From JBEKIK01 sp050013075 (GTDB lineage Bacteria > Planctomycetota > Planctomycetia > Pirellulales > Thermoguttaceae), in assembly GCA_050013075.1 (NCBI GenBank), contig JBEKFZ010000072.1, forward strand, positions 1-21,455: 21,455 nt of DNA. The letters are read 5' to 3'. How positions within the stretch are numbered: the stretch's first letter is position 1; each line of letters starts with the position of its first letter. Under the pieces are notes generated by a model. That model was not told the origin of the DNA and searched no databases. It saw only the letters and a program-made list of their open reading frames with translations. This document shows, piece by piece, positions 16,190 to 21,455 of the stretch. Made by a program: the position numbers and the translations under genes.

Positions 16190-16921
16190 CTTGCCCTCTT
16201 TGAGCTTGGCGGCAATCTCTGGATACTGCCGCTCGAAAGCGCGGCGTAGAACATCTTCGCTGGCGTCAACGTCCCGCGGGTACTTATTGTTGTAGGCGGC
16301 GTATATGTTCGGCCACGATTCACCTTTTTCTCGCGGCGGCTTGGCGAAGTCCGCCCGTCTAATCGTCGCCTTATCCACCTTGCGGCCGCGCTTCGGCGTT
16401 TTGTTGTCCGGTTTGGTCGATTGCGCTTTCTCTAATGCCTTCTGCAATAATTCAAGCCCTTCATTTATCTTGGATGTATGAATGTTGCTAATTGCCTTGC
16501 GTAATTGGGGAAAAATACATATCGTACACTCAAAGGGATCATGCTCTATATCATTCACATTAGTAGGAGGGTCTGAGGGCTTTGGTATTGGGTCGTTTAC
16601 CCAATTACATTCGCGTCTTATTGAACATACAGCCGACTGGATTTTGCGCAATCCTTGAACTAATTCAGGTGGCCAGCCTATTGCATTAAGAACTATTTCT
16701 CTGAAAACGTCGAAAGGATATTTGCGAGGATTAAGCAATCCTGAAAGTTCGATTGCCGCATGATAGATTGCCGTACTTTGGCCTGAAGTTTTCGGCCCAT
16801 TCTCTTTGAGGTTTACTCGATGCTGCTCGATTGTTTCTAAGAGTTTTTTGCCAGTTTTTAATATGTCCCGCGCAAGCTGGCGGCTGGGGACAAGTTTGGG
16901 GACGCGCGACCAATCATTCAC
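16178..16921 (-). CDS. Hypothetical 247-aa protein of the integrated element
   Basis: 247 residues with a GTG start at 16921 (GTG AAT GAT TGG). I do not recognise the family. The N-terminal half is helical and mixed. A CTIC pair lies near residue 130 (FECTICIFP), with another Cys pair near 93-99 (AVCSIRREC), which could bind metal but need not. The middle has a lysine-rich helical stretch (NEGLELLQKALEKAQ), then a basic linker KRGRKVDKATIRR. The C-terminus (SWPNIYAAYNNKYPRDVDAS, then VLRRAFERQYPEIAAKL) resembles a small helical DNA-binding or replication-accessory domain, but this is only an impression. It is the first gene of the minus-strand module. Its SD region lies in one arm of a 10-bp hairpin, and its stop codon overlaps the last iteron copy, tying it physically to the candidate origin. 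Confidence 0.75.
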   Translation of the reverse strand: MNDWSRVPKLVPSRQLARDILKTGKKLLETIEQHRVNLKENGPKTSGQSTAIYHAAIELSGLLNPRKYPFDVFREIVLNAIGWPPELVQGLRKIQSAVCSIRRECNWVNDPIPKPSDPPTNVNDIEHDPFECTICIFPQLRKAISNIHTSKINEGLELLQKALEKAQSTKPDNKTPKRGRKVDKATIRRADFAKPPREKGESWPNIYAAYNNKYPRDVDASEDVLRRAFERQYPEIAAKLKEGKATE

Positions 16922-16927
16922 TTTTCA

Positions 16928-16973
16928 CCTACCTTTCTGCCGGGTCGGGCCCGCGGGCGTTGCGAAAGGTAGG
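16928..16973 (-). promoter_or_regulatory. SD-sequestering hairpin in front of the 247-aa gene
   Basis: A perfect 10-bp inverted repeat: CCTACCTTTC (16928-16937) and GAAAGGTAGG (16964-16973) on the plus strand, with a GC-rich 26-nt loop. In the minus-strand transcript the promoter-proximal arm is CCTACCTTTC and the distal arm, GAAAGGTAGG, ends 6 nt before the GTG start. The distal arm holds the only SD-like bases, so folding would block translation initiation. Confidence 0.6.
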
Positions 16974-17042
16974 AGTACAACGCCCAGTGGGTCCGCTCGG
17001 CCGGTCGCCCGTCGGCGGTTCCGGCCTTCCCGATCTACCAAG

Positions 17043-17048
17043 ATTATA
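17043..17048 (-). promoter_or_regulatory. Candidate -10 box for the minus-strand element module
   Basis: A perfect TATAAT on the minus strand (plus-strand ATTATA) about 120 bp before the 247-aa gene. No clear -35 is seen at 16-18 bp. Transcription from here would include the 10-bp SD hairpin in the leader. Confidence 0.4.
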
Positions 17049-17103
17049 CCAGAAAGTAGCTATCTATCGGAGAAACGCACCATCCGAGAAAATGGGTAGT
17101 GGG

Positions 17104-17358
17104 TCAGTTTGAAACTTTTTTTGTGGGTTTCGGGCATGAAACTTCGGGCAGCAAGTCAACCATTTCTTCGATGCTCCAAAGGTGGTCCGTAATGCCCGCC
17201 TTCATTGCTGGGGTGCTTTTTAGGGTTTGGTGAATACGGACGAAGTTATGGTACATGGCCGTAATCGCAAACGAGTAGGCCAGCATTTCGGCTTTTTTGC
17301 TAAAAGCATTGGTTATCGCCAGGGCCGTATAATCCCACTTTCTGTGAGATTTATTCAA
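17104..17358 (-). pseudogene. 3' remnant of an IS1-like transposase
   Basis: 84 residues with no N-terminal catalytic part. WDYTALAITNAFSKKAEMLA, YHNFVRIHQTLKSTPAMKAG and ITDHLWSIEEMVDLLPE match the C-terminal end of IS1-family-like transposases found in planctomycetes and cyanobacteria (NAFSKK...NF.R.HqtLk.TPAMaAGI.dh.Wsieeiv.LL). The similarity begins at about 17340; sequence further right is unrelated, so the 5' part is lost. The IS outer end is probably the GTGGGTCAGTTTGAAAC segment near 17099-17115, but no matching inverted end was found, so the copy is inactive. It marks the junction between the minus-strand element and the plus-strand accessory genes. Confidence 0.8.
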
Positions 17359-17462
17359 GCCCTAAGTTGGCAAAAGGGTGATGTTTGTGTCACCTACCGC
17401 CAAGGCCCAGGACTTCCTATCGGGAAACCGATTCAATGTGGCGTTAAACATTGAGGTTTCGC

Positions 17463-17651
17463 ATGCAATCAAAATCGTCAAAACTATCAAAAAAGAAAAA
17501 TGCCTCTCCCCTAGACGGGGGAATTAAAAGTTTAATTCCTTCTAATGGGGGAATCGAAATGTGGAAAAAACGCTCTCAAGCGGTTCTTAAAGCAGTTGAC
17601 GAATACATGCGAAAAAATTTTCCAATAACCCCCTTGACTATCGACGGCTAA
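17463..17651 (+). CDS. Small lysine-rich hypothetical protein
   Basis: 62 residues from ATG 17463, with GAGG (17453-17456) 6 nt before it. The N-terminus is very basic (SKSSKLSKKKN), the middle is Gly/Ser/Pro-rich with a repeated GGI (LDGGIKSL, SNGGIEMW), and the C-terminus holds an amphipathic helix (MWKKRSQAVLKAVDEYMRKN). I recognise no family. It is AT-rich compared with the element to its left. A promoter-like pair overlaps its 3' end. Confidence 0.45.
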   Translation: MQSKSSKLSKKKNASPLDGGIKSLIPSNGGIEMWKKRSQAVLKAVDEYMRKNFPITPLTIDG

Positions 17652-17662
17652 CACTGTAGACT
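17634..17662 (+). promoter_or_regulatory. Promoter for the anti-SD leader transcript
   Basis: TTGACT (17634-17639), a 17-bp spacer and TAGACT (17657-17662) overlap the end of the preceding small ORF. Transcription would begin near 17669, just before the first UCCUCC segment. Confidence 0.6.
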
Positions 17663-17679
17663 TAGGGAAACAAGATCGG

Positions 17680-17769
17680 TCCTCCAACGATCTAAACCAC
17701 CTACTCTTAGATTGTTTGGAGGATTCCATGTTTAGTAAATCAGTTAAAAAAACACATAAGTCCTCCAAG
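17680..17769 (+). promoter_or_regulatory. Leader with alternative SD-blocking pairings
   Basis: TCCTCCAA (17680-17687) plus ATCTAA (17690-17695) pairs with TTAGAT (17707-17712) plus TTGGAGGA (17716-17723), leaving a small internal loop. The right arm is the SD of the 39-codon ORF starting at 17728. A second anti-SD, TCCTCCAAG (17761-17769), lies inside that ORF and could pair with the same SD. The two structures exclude each other, as in attenuators or translational switches. Confidence 0.55.
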
Positions 17770-17847
17770 ACAATGGTATATCGACCGCTTGACTTTTATA
17801 GTTCAAGCGGTCTTCTTTTTGGCTTTCTGCCACCCATTAGGAGATAA
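17728..17847 (+). CDS. 39-aa leader-type ORF or small peptide
   Basis: ATG 17728 with a strong SD (GGAGGA, 17718-17723) and stop at 17847, 3 nt before the next ATG. The peptide begins MFSKSVKKTHKSSKTM and ends SGLLFGFLPPIRR: a basic N-terminus and a hydrophobic stretch of about 8 residues, too short for a normal membrane helix. The intrinsic terminator 17783-17820 lies inside its coding sequence, so ribosomes moving through it would open the hairpin. This makes a regulatory leader peptide for the 86-aa gene as likely as a functional product. A small toxic peptide is a weaker option. Confidence 0.45.
   Translation: MFSKSVKKTHKSSKTMVYRPLDFYSSSGLLFGFLPPIRR
17783..17820 (+). terminator. Rho-independent terminator inside the 39-codon ORF
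   Basis: GACCGCTTGA (17783-17792) pairs perfectly with TCAAGCGGTC (17803-17812), followed by TTCTTTTT (17813-17820). From the promoter start near 17669 it would yield an RNA of about 150 nt carrying two UCCUCC motifs. Confidence 0.75.
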
Positions 17848-17850
17848 TCC

Positions 17851-18111
17851 ATGTCTGTAGCAAGTAAAGCAAGATATAGTAAAAAATTCTTTCACAATTC
17901 CTACTGCTGGGGTGTTGCAAGAGCCTTGGAAGTTGTCATTAGAACAATCAAAACAGTAGGTATGTCAGACGCCGAGGCAATGGCCTTTTTAAAAGCCTTA
18001 AGTTATGAAACTAAAAAGCGTTGCGTTAAAAAAGACTTCGATAAACCATTTATAGATTCGTCGGTCAATAAAACTCTCTTAGCTCTTTCAAAGGAGACTT
18101 TATCAGAATGA
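17851..18111 (+). CDS. Hypothetical 86-aa protein
   Basis: 86 residues from ATG 17851, with AGGAG (17839-17843) at 7 nt, a good initiation site. The sequence is helical and basic: SKARYSKKFFHNSYCWGVARALEVVIRTIKTVG, then MSDAEAMAFLKALSYETKKR and a tail NKTLLALSKETL. I recognise no domain, and there is no signal peptide or membrane span. It is AT-rich. It lies immediately downstream of the leader ORF and its terminator, so expression should require readthrough. The role is unknown; small accessory regulators and anti-restriction proteins can look like this, but nothing here proves that. Confidence 0.65.
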   Translation: MSVASKARYSKKFFHNSYCWGVARALEVVIRTIKTVGMSDAEAMAFLKALSYETKKRCVKKDFDKPFIDSSVNKTLLALSKETLSE

Positions 18112-18182
18112 TATTTTACGTCGCCCCCGTCAAATTGGCGATCACATAGCTGAACCTAAATTTCCAGCAAGCATAAATTTGA

Positions 18183-18496
18183 CTGGTTAAACGGTCTCAA
18201 TACCAAAACAGGCTACGGCATACCAAAACCGCTACTGACCATAAACTTGAGACAACCAGACGGTTCGCGGAGGGATTGGTAAACTGGTAGACTTGCCCTC
18301 CTATTGCCCTGTCTAGCAGGGTGCGACGTGCTGAGAGGTTCCGATGCCTCTAAACAAAGACTGGCCGGAGTAGTATCCGACCTACTAGCTGGTACTGGCG
18401 AGAACTTCCAAGGATGGATGCAGCGAATCAACGCTGTCGCAGTCCCCCTTGTGGGAACGAGTTCGTGAAGCCTTTCACAGTCGCCGTCAAGGGGAC
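18183..18496 (+). ncRNA. Candidate structured noncoding RNA with at least seven stem-loops
   Basis: Pairings read by eye, in order. A 13-bp helix: 18183-18188/18254-18259 stacked on 18194-18200/18247-18253, with a 5-nt bulge. GGAGGG/CCCTCC (18269-18274/18296-18301). CCCTG/CAGGG (18307-18311/18317-18321). AGAGG/CCTCT (18334-18338/18347-18351). CCGG-AGTAG/CTACT-CTGG (18365-18373/18382-18392). CAGCG/CGCTG (18421-18425/18432-18436). An 8-bp helix 18442-18450/18489-18496 encloses GTGAA/TTCAC (18465-18469/18474-18478). TACCAAAAC occurs twice in the first loop. Helix density is the same on either strand, so the strand is a guess from neighbouring genes. It does not match my memory of RNase P, tmRNA, 6S or group I/II intron cores. 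Open frames here look spurious. Confidence 0.5.
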
Positions 18497-19100
18497 CAGT
18501 GCGCTCGGGGCCAATACCTCTTTGCACTTCAATTCGCCAATTATCCTTCTCTTTCTTCTCTATCCTATATAGTCTTGTGTCAGACTCCCAAAATCGTGTG
18601 TAAACGTAGGGACGCTAGACTAGAATCAGGCGGGCCGGGCGTGGGGGGGCCTGGCCCCTCCTTATTATCTCTATTGTTGCAAGGTGTTATGTTGTAACGA
18701 GTTACGCTATCAACGACTATGCCATAAAGTTAATCTGCTCAGACTAACTTTTCACATCTTAACATGCCCATTTTTGACCCGAAATTACTCTTCCTAACCT
18801 CATACATATCAAGCAGTTAAGTACATACTATAACGACTTAAGATGCTATCCATACCAATAATTGACTTATGTTTCTGAAGGGAAGGTGCTGGACAACGCC
18901 AAGCCGATAGTACAGACCACATTAGGCCACGTAAAGTATTGCAGTGTATAGAGTTAAAAAACCGGCAAAACGAGCAAATTCACAAAAACCAAGTGTCCAA
19001 TTACGTATTTTGGGGAAAAGTTTCAATAAAATTGTGGAATTTTTAGAGGATAGTAATTGGACTTCCAATTGAGGGGTTTTAACAGGAATTGAGTTTCGAC
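18497..19100. other. Noncoding stretch with scattered hairpins
   Basis: No convincing gene is seen. Notable bases: a pyrimidine-rich tract (18541-18565), a G/C block with seven consecutive Gs and GGGGCC/GGCCCC pairing (about 18628-18660), GTTGCAA/TTGTAAC (about 18675-18700) and a terminator-like hairpin AGTTA-TCTG/CAGA-TAACT (18728-18749) followed by TTTT. From about 18760 the sequence is AT-rich without clear structure. A minus-strand frame at 18922-19191 has no SD and unusual composition, and it would overlap the promoter of the next operon, so I reject it. Confidence 0.5.
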
Positions 19101-19128
19101 TTGACTTTTTCGCCAAAGGTGGTATGAT
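19101..19128 (+). promoter_or_regulatory. Promoter of the 125-aa/67-aa operon
   Basis: TTGACT (19101-19106), a 16-bp spacer and TATGAT (19123-19128), giving a start near 19135 and a leader of about 83 nt. Confidence 0.7.
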
Positions 19129-19148
19129 TTTCGCGTCTGGAAAAAAAC

Positions 19149-19182
19149 GGGTTCCGCGATTGTCTTTCGCAACCGGGAACCC
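19149..19182 (+). promoter_or_regulatory. 5' leader hairpin of the 125-aa gene
   Basis: GGGTTCC (19149-19155) pairs with GGAACCC (19176-19182); a shorter GCGA/TCGC pairing lies within the loop. It begins about 15 nt after the expected transcription start and ends about 20 nt before the SD (AAGGAG, 19204-19209). It may stabilise the mRNA or bind a regulator. Confidence 0.4.
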
Positions 19183-19217
19183 TATCCACAAACCCTACTT
19201 TCTAAGGAGTAAGGCTC

Positions 19218-19595
19218 ATGTCTACTGCTACCCTATCCCCTCCCCTATCCTCTGTCAAGGTTTCGCGTATCGTCTCGCAAGCGGAGATAATCGCTGCCGT
19301 TTGCAATGGGACAATCACGCAAGAGAAGGCCGCCGCACTGCTGGCTAGTCTTTCGCCGGCCAAACAGTCTGGTCCCCTGTACTGCAAGATTGGGGAAAAA
19401 GGCGCTGTTTCGGTTTATGGTCTAAACTCCCCGCGTTTCCCGGTCACGCTATACGCGGCGCAGTGGGAAAGACTTGCAGACTTCATTCCCTCCGTGCTCG
19501 ACTTCATTAAGCAATGGGAAGGGAAAGAGTACACTGGCCAAGCCGGAACGAACGGCAACAAACACAGTTACCGCGTCATCCTAGCGAGAAGGTAA
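19218..19595 (+). CDS. Conserved small hypothetical protein (FPVTLY-type)
   Basis: 125 residues from ATG 19218, SD AAGGAG. The N-terminal third (residues about 12-50) is low-complexity then helical (IVSQAEIIAAVCNGTITQEKAAALLASL). The central and C-terminal core reads KGAVSVYGLNSPRFPVTLYAAQWERLADFIPSVLDFIKQWE. The combination G-(A/S)-(V/L)-S-(V/L)-YGL...RFPVTLY..QWERL recurs, in my memory, in small proteins of planctomycetes and their phages, with no known function. There is no signal peptide or membrane span. It is the first gene of a promoter-two genes-terminator unit, and 7 nt separate it from the next start. Confidence 0.8.
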   Translation: MSTATLSPPLSSVKVSRIVSQAEIIAAVCNGTITQEKAAALLASLSPAKQSGPLYCKIGEKGAVSVYGLNSPRFPVTLYAAQWERLADFIPSVLDFIKQWEGKEYTGQAGTNGNKHSYRVILARR

Positions 19596-19602
19596 GTGTA
19601 AT

Positions 19603-19806
19603 ATGATTACCTACTTTCTAATCGTGTACATGGAATCGTCGGAAAGTTGGCACGTTGCCGACGAACATAAGACGAACCAGGGGCTAAGTTATGCGACTAG
19701 CATACTCCACAACACGCATCCTCGCTTGCGTGGACTATGGGCAGTAGTTGCAAGCTATGACCTAGCAGAAGCAACCCATAGCAAACCCACAAGTCTTTTT
19801 GCATAG
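19603..19806 (+). CDS. Hypothetical 67-aa protein
   Basis: 67 residues from ATG 19603, 7 nt after the preceding stop. The SD-like AAGG overlaps the end of the upstream gene, suggesting translational coupling. The protein begins ITYFLIVYMESSESWHVADE and later has HPRLRGLWAVVASYDLAEAT. I recognise no family. The short beta/alpha-looking pattern would fit a small soluble domain. A strong terminator follows 28 nt downstream, so it is the last gene of the unit. Confidence 0.65.
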   Translation: MITYFLIVYMESSESWHVADEHKTNQGLSYATSILHNTHPRLRGLWAVVASYDLAEATHSKPTSLFA

Positions 19807-19833
19807 TCCACCCTACAATCCAGAGTTTACACT

Positions 19834-19865
19834 ACACCCGGTTTAAAACGCCGGGTGTTTTTTTG
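19834..19865 (+). terminator. Rho-independent terminator of the two-gene operon
   Basis: ACACCCGG (19834-19841) and CCGGGTGT (19851-19858) form a perfect 8-bp stem, followed directly by a run of Ts to about 19864. Confidence 0.9.
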
Positions 19866-20015
19866 TTTCTTGTGGGGATCCTGGTTTCGATTTTGACGAG
19901 CTCCACGTCGCTTGTGGTGCGTTTCGATTCGGTTTGCAGGATTTTACTCGACCAGGCCGATTGGACGCGATTAAACGCAAGCCTGCGAGTTTTTACATTT
20001 TCGGAAGGTGTAATT

Positions 20016-20204
20016 ATGTCTATTATCGACGTATTAGAGCAAGCGCGGAAGTTATCTTGGCAATACGGCTGCAAGGTACTGGTAGTTCTGGACCTATTCG
20101 CAAGCGCATTCAAGGTATTCATTACTCCCCATGCCGAATATCTGAAGCAACAACCTACGCGCTATGTTGTGTTAAAGACATACAGCGATGGAATACCAGA
20201 GTAA
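20016..20204 (+). CDS. Hypothetical 62-aa protein
   Basis: 62 residues. The frame is open further upstream, but ATG 20016 has GGAAGG (20003-20008) 7 nt ahead, and the upstream part overlaps the preceding terminator, so this start is preferred. The sequence is MSIIDVLEQARKLSWQYGCK followed by VLVVLDLFASAFKVFITP and a C-terminal VLKTYSDGIPE. It looks like a small alpha/beta soluble protein and I do not recognise it. No good promoter is seen between the terminator and this gene. Confidence 0.6.
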   Translation: MSIIDVLEQARKLSWQYGCKVLVVLDLFASAFKVFITPHAEYLKQQPTRYVVLKTYSDGIPE

Positions 20205-20429
20205 AACAGACTAGGGGAATATACCCTTACTTTGACTTGGTGCGCGGTATGCAGCAGGCGGGCGCGCGTGCTATTAATTGACCGTTTGCGCATGTTTTAC
20301 CGACCAGAGGCGCATGCCGCCATAAAGACTGACCGGCATCGCAACAATGTGTCACGCTAGTTGCGTGACCAGATTGGATATAGTTTTCGTATGCCGCCAG
20401 AAGTTCTCACCCTCTAAAGGAACATTTTC
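20205..20429. other. Short gap with no supported gene
   Basis: No frame here has both an SD and a protein-like composition. A small inverted repeat GTCACGC/GCGTGAC (about 20350-20370) is present. The overlapping plus-strand open frames appear to be chance. Confidence 0.4.
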
Positions 20430-20618
20430 ATGCGTAGAAAATAGCAAAACTATCGGCGTGACCCATATTGGACCCGCCGCGCAGCACAAGATTACATCAA
20501 CTGATACTGTTGCAACCGGCGCAATCTATCGCACTACGCGACCGTCCGCACTATTGCGACTGCCCTGGGTGTCAGCGTGGAAGAGGTAATGGAAGTTGAA
20601 AATGACCATTCGGATTAA
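20430..20618 (+). pseudogene. Broken XRE-type helix-turn-helix gene
   Basis: ATG 20430 has AAAGGA upstream, but the frame is cut by TAG at 20442 and TGA at 20502. It otherwise reads QNYRRDPYWTRRAAQDYIN, then YCCNRRNLSHYATVRTIA and TALGVSVEEVMEVENDHSD to a stop at 20618. The stretch HYATVRTIATALGVSVEEVM is the typical end of an XRE HTH domain. An alternative frame gives VATGAIYR, which resembles the recognition helix, so small indels are also possible. I call it a decayed regulator. Its end overlaps the next gene by 17 nt. Confidence 0.45.
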
Positions 20619-20898
20619 ACACCCGGACAAGGCTTTCCTGCGTGCCCTGCGAGAGGCCGGAGTTGACGTGGGGCCAAAGGACACGCCCAAGTCCCGAACG
20701 CGCGGGAAAGCCTATAAACGCACCGCGCGCCGACCGCTTGCTAAGTTAGTGCCCTCAACTACACCTGAACCGAAAAATTGGGTAATTGCCGGCATAATTA
20801 TAGTCGTGGTACTGATTCTAATAGCCTGGGCAGATCATGCCGACCGAACACCGCCCCGCGTCGATATGCCCTGGATACACATTCAACACAGGAAATAA
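20602..20898 (+). CDS. Small single-span membrane protein
   Basis: 98 residues from ATG 20602, with GGAAG (20591-20595) 6 nt ahead; a TTG two codons earlier is less likely. The first 60 residues are basic (FLRALREAGVDVG, SRTRGKAYKRTARRPLAK), probably cytosolic and perhaps nucleic-acid binding. WVIAGIIIVVVLILIAWADH is one membrane helix, and a short tail follows. Function is unknown. It ends 5 nt before the serine recombinase gene, with which it is probably cotranscribed. Confidence 0.65.
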   Translation: MTIRIKHPDKAFLRALREAGVDVGPKDTPKSRTRGKAYKRTARRPLAKLVPSTTPEPKNWVIAGIIIVVVLILIAWADHADRTPPRVDMPWIHIQHRK

Positions 20899-20903
20899 GT
20901 AAA

Positions 20904-21455
20904 ATGACCAACTATGGGTACGCAAGGGTGTCAAGCATCGGTGCCGAAGATTCGCTTGAGCGCCAGGCCGAGGCGATTAAAAGCGAATGTGATAAAAGGG
21001 GATTAGAATCGCTTGTAATGCTTTCCGAGCCAGCCGGCACTAGTGGCGTTTCCACCCGATTCCGAGATAGAAAGGCCGGAAGGATGCTGCTCTACAAGGT
21101 AAAAAAGGGTGATACAGTTCTAGTAACTTGCATTGACCGCTTGGGTCGTGATATTGGGGATATATTAGATACTATCGGGAGATTACGTAAAAAGGAGGCT
21201 AATGTCGTAATTTTAGAATTTATGGGGATGCCGCTTGATCTATCCACTCCTATGGGCAGGGTAATCATCGCAATCCGCGCAGCCTTCGCTGAAATGGAGG
21301 CTAACTTAATTATGGATAGGTTTAATGATGGCAAAAGGAAACTACGCGCAACTGGATTTTGGTCTGAAAGAACAAGCTATGGTAAACGGCGACTTTACGA
21401 CGATAAGGGCCACTACACAGGCTGGGAATGGGACTTGGAGCAATTAGCCTATATT
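20904..21455 (+). CDS. Serine recombinase (resolvase/invertase family), C-terminus outside window
   Basis: Open from ATG 20904 to the right edge (184 codons). The catalytic domain is clear: YGYARVSS with R8 and nucleophile S10, IDRLGRD with D78-R79 and R82, and STPMGRVIIAIRAAFAEMEANLIMDR (the start of the long E-helix with the conserved Arg and Glu residues). Residues after 150 (GFWSERTSYGKRRL, then GHYTGWEWDLEQLAYI) lead into the C-terminal DNA-binding part, of which too little is present to tell a small resolvase from a larger recombinase. It catalyses site-specific strand exchange through a 5'-phosphoserine bond. Its presence suggests that a second element, or a DNA-inversion or cointegrate-resolution function, starts near the right edge. 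Confidence 0.94.
   Translation, partial: MTNYGYARVSSIGAEDSLERQAEAIKSECDKRGLESLVMLSEPAGTSGVSTRFRDRKAGRMLLYKVKKGDTVLVTCIDRLGRDIGDILDTIGRLRKKEANVVILEFMGMPLDLSTPMGRVIIAIRAAFAEMEANLIMDRFNDGKRKLRATGFWSERTSYGKRRLYDDKGHYTGWEWDLEQLAYI

Noticed and set aside
15875..16295. Open frames on both strands across the iteron gap
   Set aside because: Their repeated peptide pieces come from the ATTCCGTCGC repeats, no SD is present, and they overlap the better-supported AlpA-like and 247-aa genes.
18266..18351. tRNA-Leu-like segment (GCGGAGG, GGTAGAC, then AGAGG-TTCCGATG-CCTCT)
   Set aside because: No anticodon arm of the right size, an 8-nt T-loop and no matching acceptor 3' strand; it does not fold as a cloverleaf.
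18321..18500. Possible group II intron start (GTGCGAC at 18321)
   Set aside because: No domain V-like hairpin and no reverse transcriptase nearby; the pentamer alone is too common.
18213..18527. 104-codon minus-strand frame over the structured region
   Set aside because: Odd composition, no SD, and it covers many hairpins; more likely a by-product of an RNA-like sequence.
19863..20015. Upstream extension of the 62-aa gene
   Set aside because: It overlaps the terminator T-run and lacks an SD; the internal ATG at 20016 has a proper one.

Overview
The window looks like a chromosome segment of a Planctomycetota-type bacterium (Verrucomicrobiota is the main alternative). The evidence is two exported proteins built from autotransporter-associated and T5SS/PEP-CTERM-associated beta-strand repeats, one ending in a PEP-CTERM sorting tail, and a tRNA-linked tyrosine integrase whose active-site region has the form I associate with planctomycete integrases. 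Lineage is inferred from protein style only; no rRNA or housekeeping gene is present apart from one tRNA.

Left part (1-10.9 kb): two divergent surface-protein genes. On the minus strand, running off the left edge, is a GH43-like glycosidase fused to PEP-CTERM-associated repeats. On the plus strand is a 2824-residue repeat protein with a signal peptide and PEP-CTERM tail, closed by a strong intrinsic terminator. The 540-bp divergent spacer holds candidate promoters and palindromes. A decayed integrase N-terminus (minus strand, several frameshifts) follows at 10.9-11.3 kb.

Middle part (11.45-16.95 kb): tRNA-Asp(GTC) and an integrated element whose genes all lie on the minus strand and read toward the tRNA. 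In transcription order they are: an unknown 247-aa protein, an iteron-like repeat cluster, an AlpA/excisionase-like HTH, a 453-aa compact polymerase with family A/T7-type motifs A, B and C, a small XRE regulator with a promoter that predicts a leaderless mRNA, a membrane-anchored repeat protein, and a 625-aa tyrosine integrase whose last residues are encoded by the antisense of the tRNA. I read this as a tRNA-integrated element that may replicate itself, with the polymerase and the repeats as its replication module. That interpretation is an inference.

Right part (17.1-21.45 kb): plus-strand accessory DNA after a 3' remnant of an IS1-like transposase. It holds small unknown genes, a short transcript with alternative Shine-Dalgarno-blocking hairpins and a terminator inside a 39-codon ORF, a stretch of over 300 nt with at least seven stem-loops (candidate structured RNA), a promoter-two genes-terminator unit, a broken HTH gene, a small single-span membrane protein and a serine recombinase cut by the right edge. 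No second copy of the tRNA 3' end was seen, so the far end of the integrated element is probably beyond the window.
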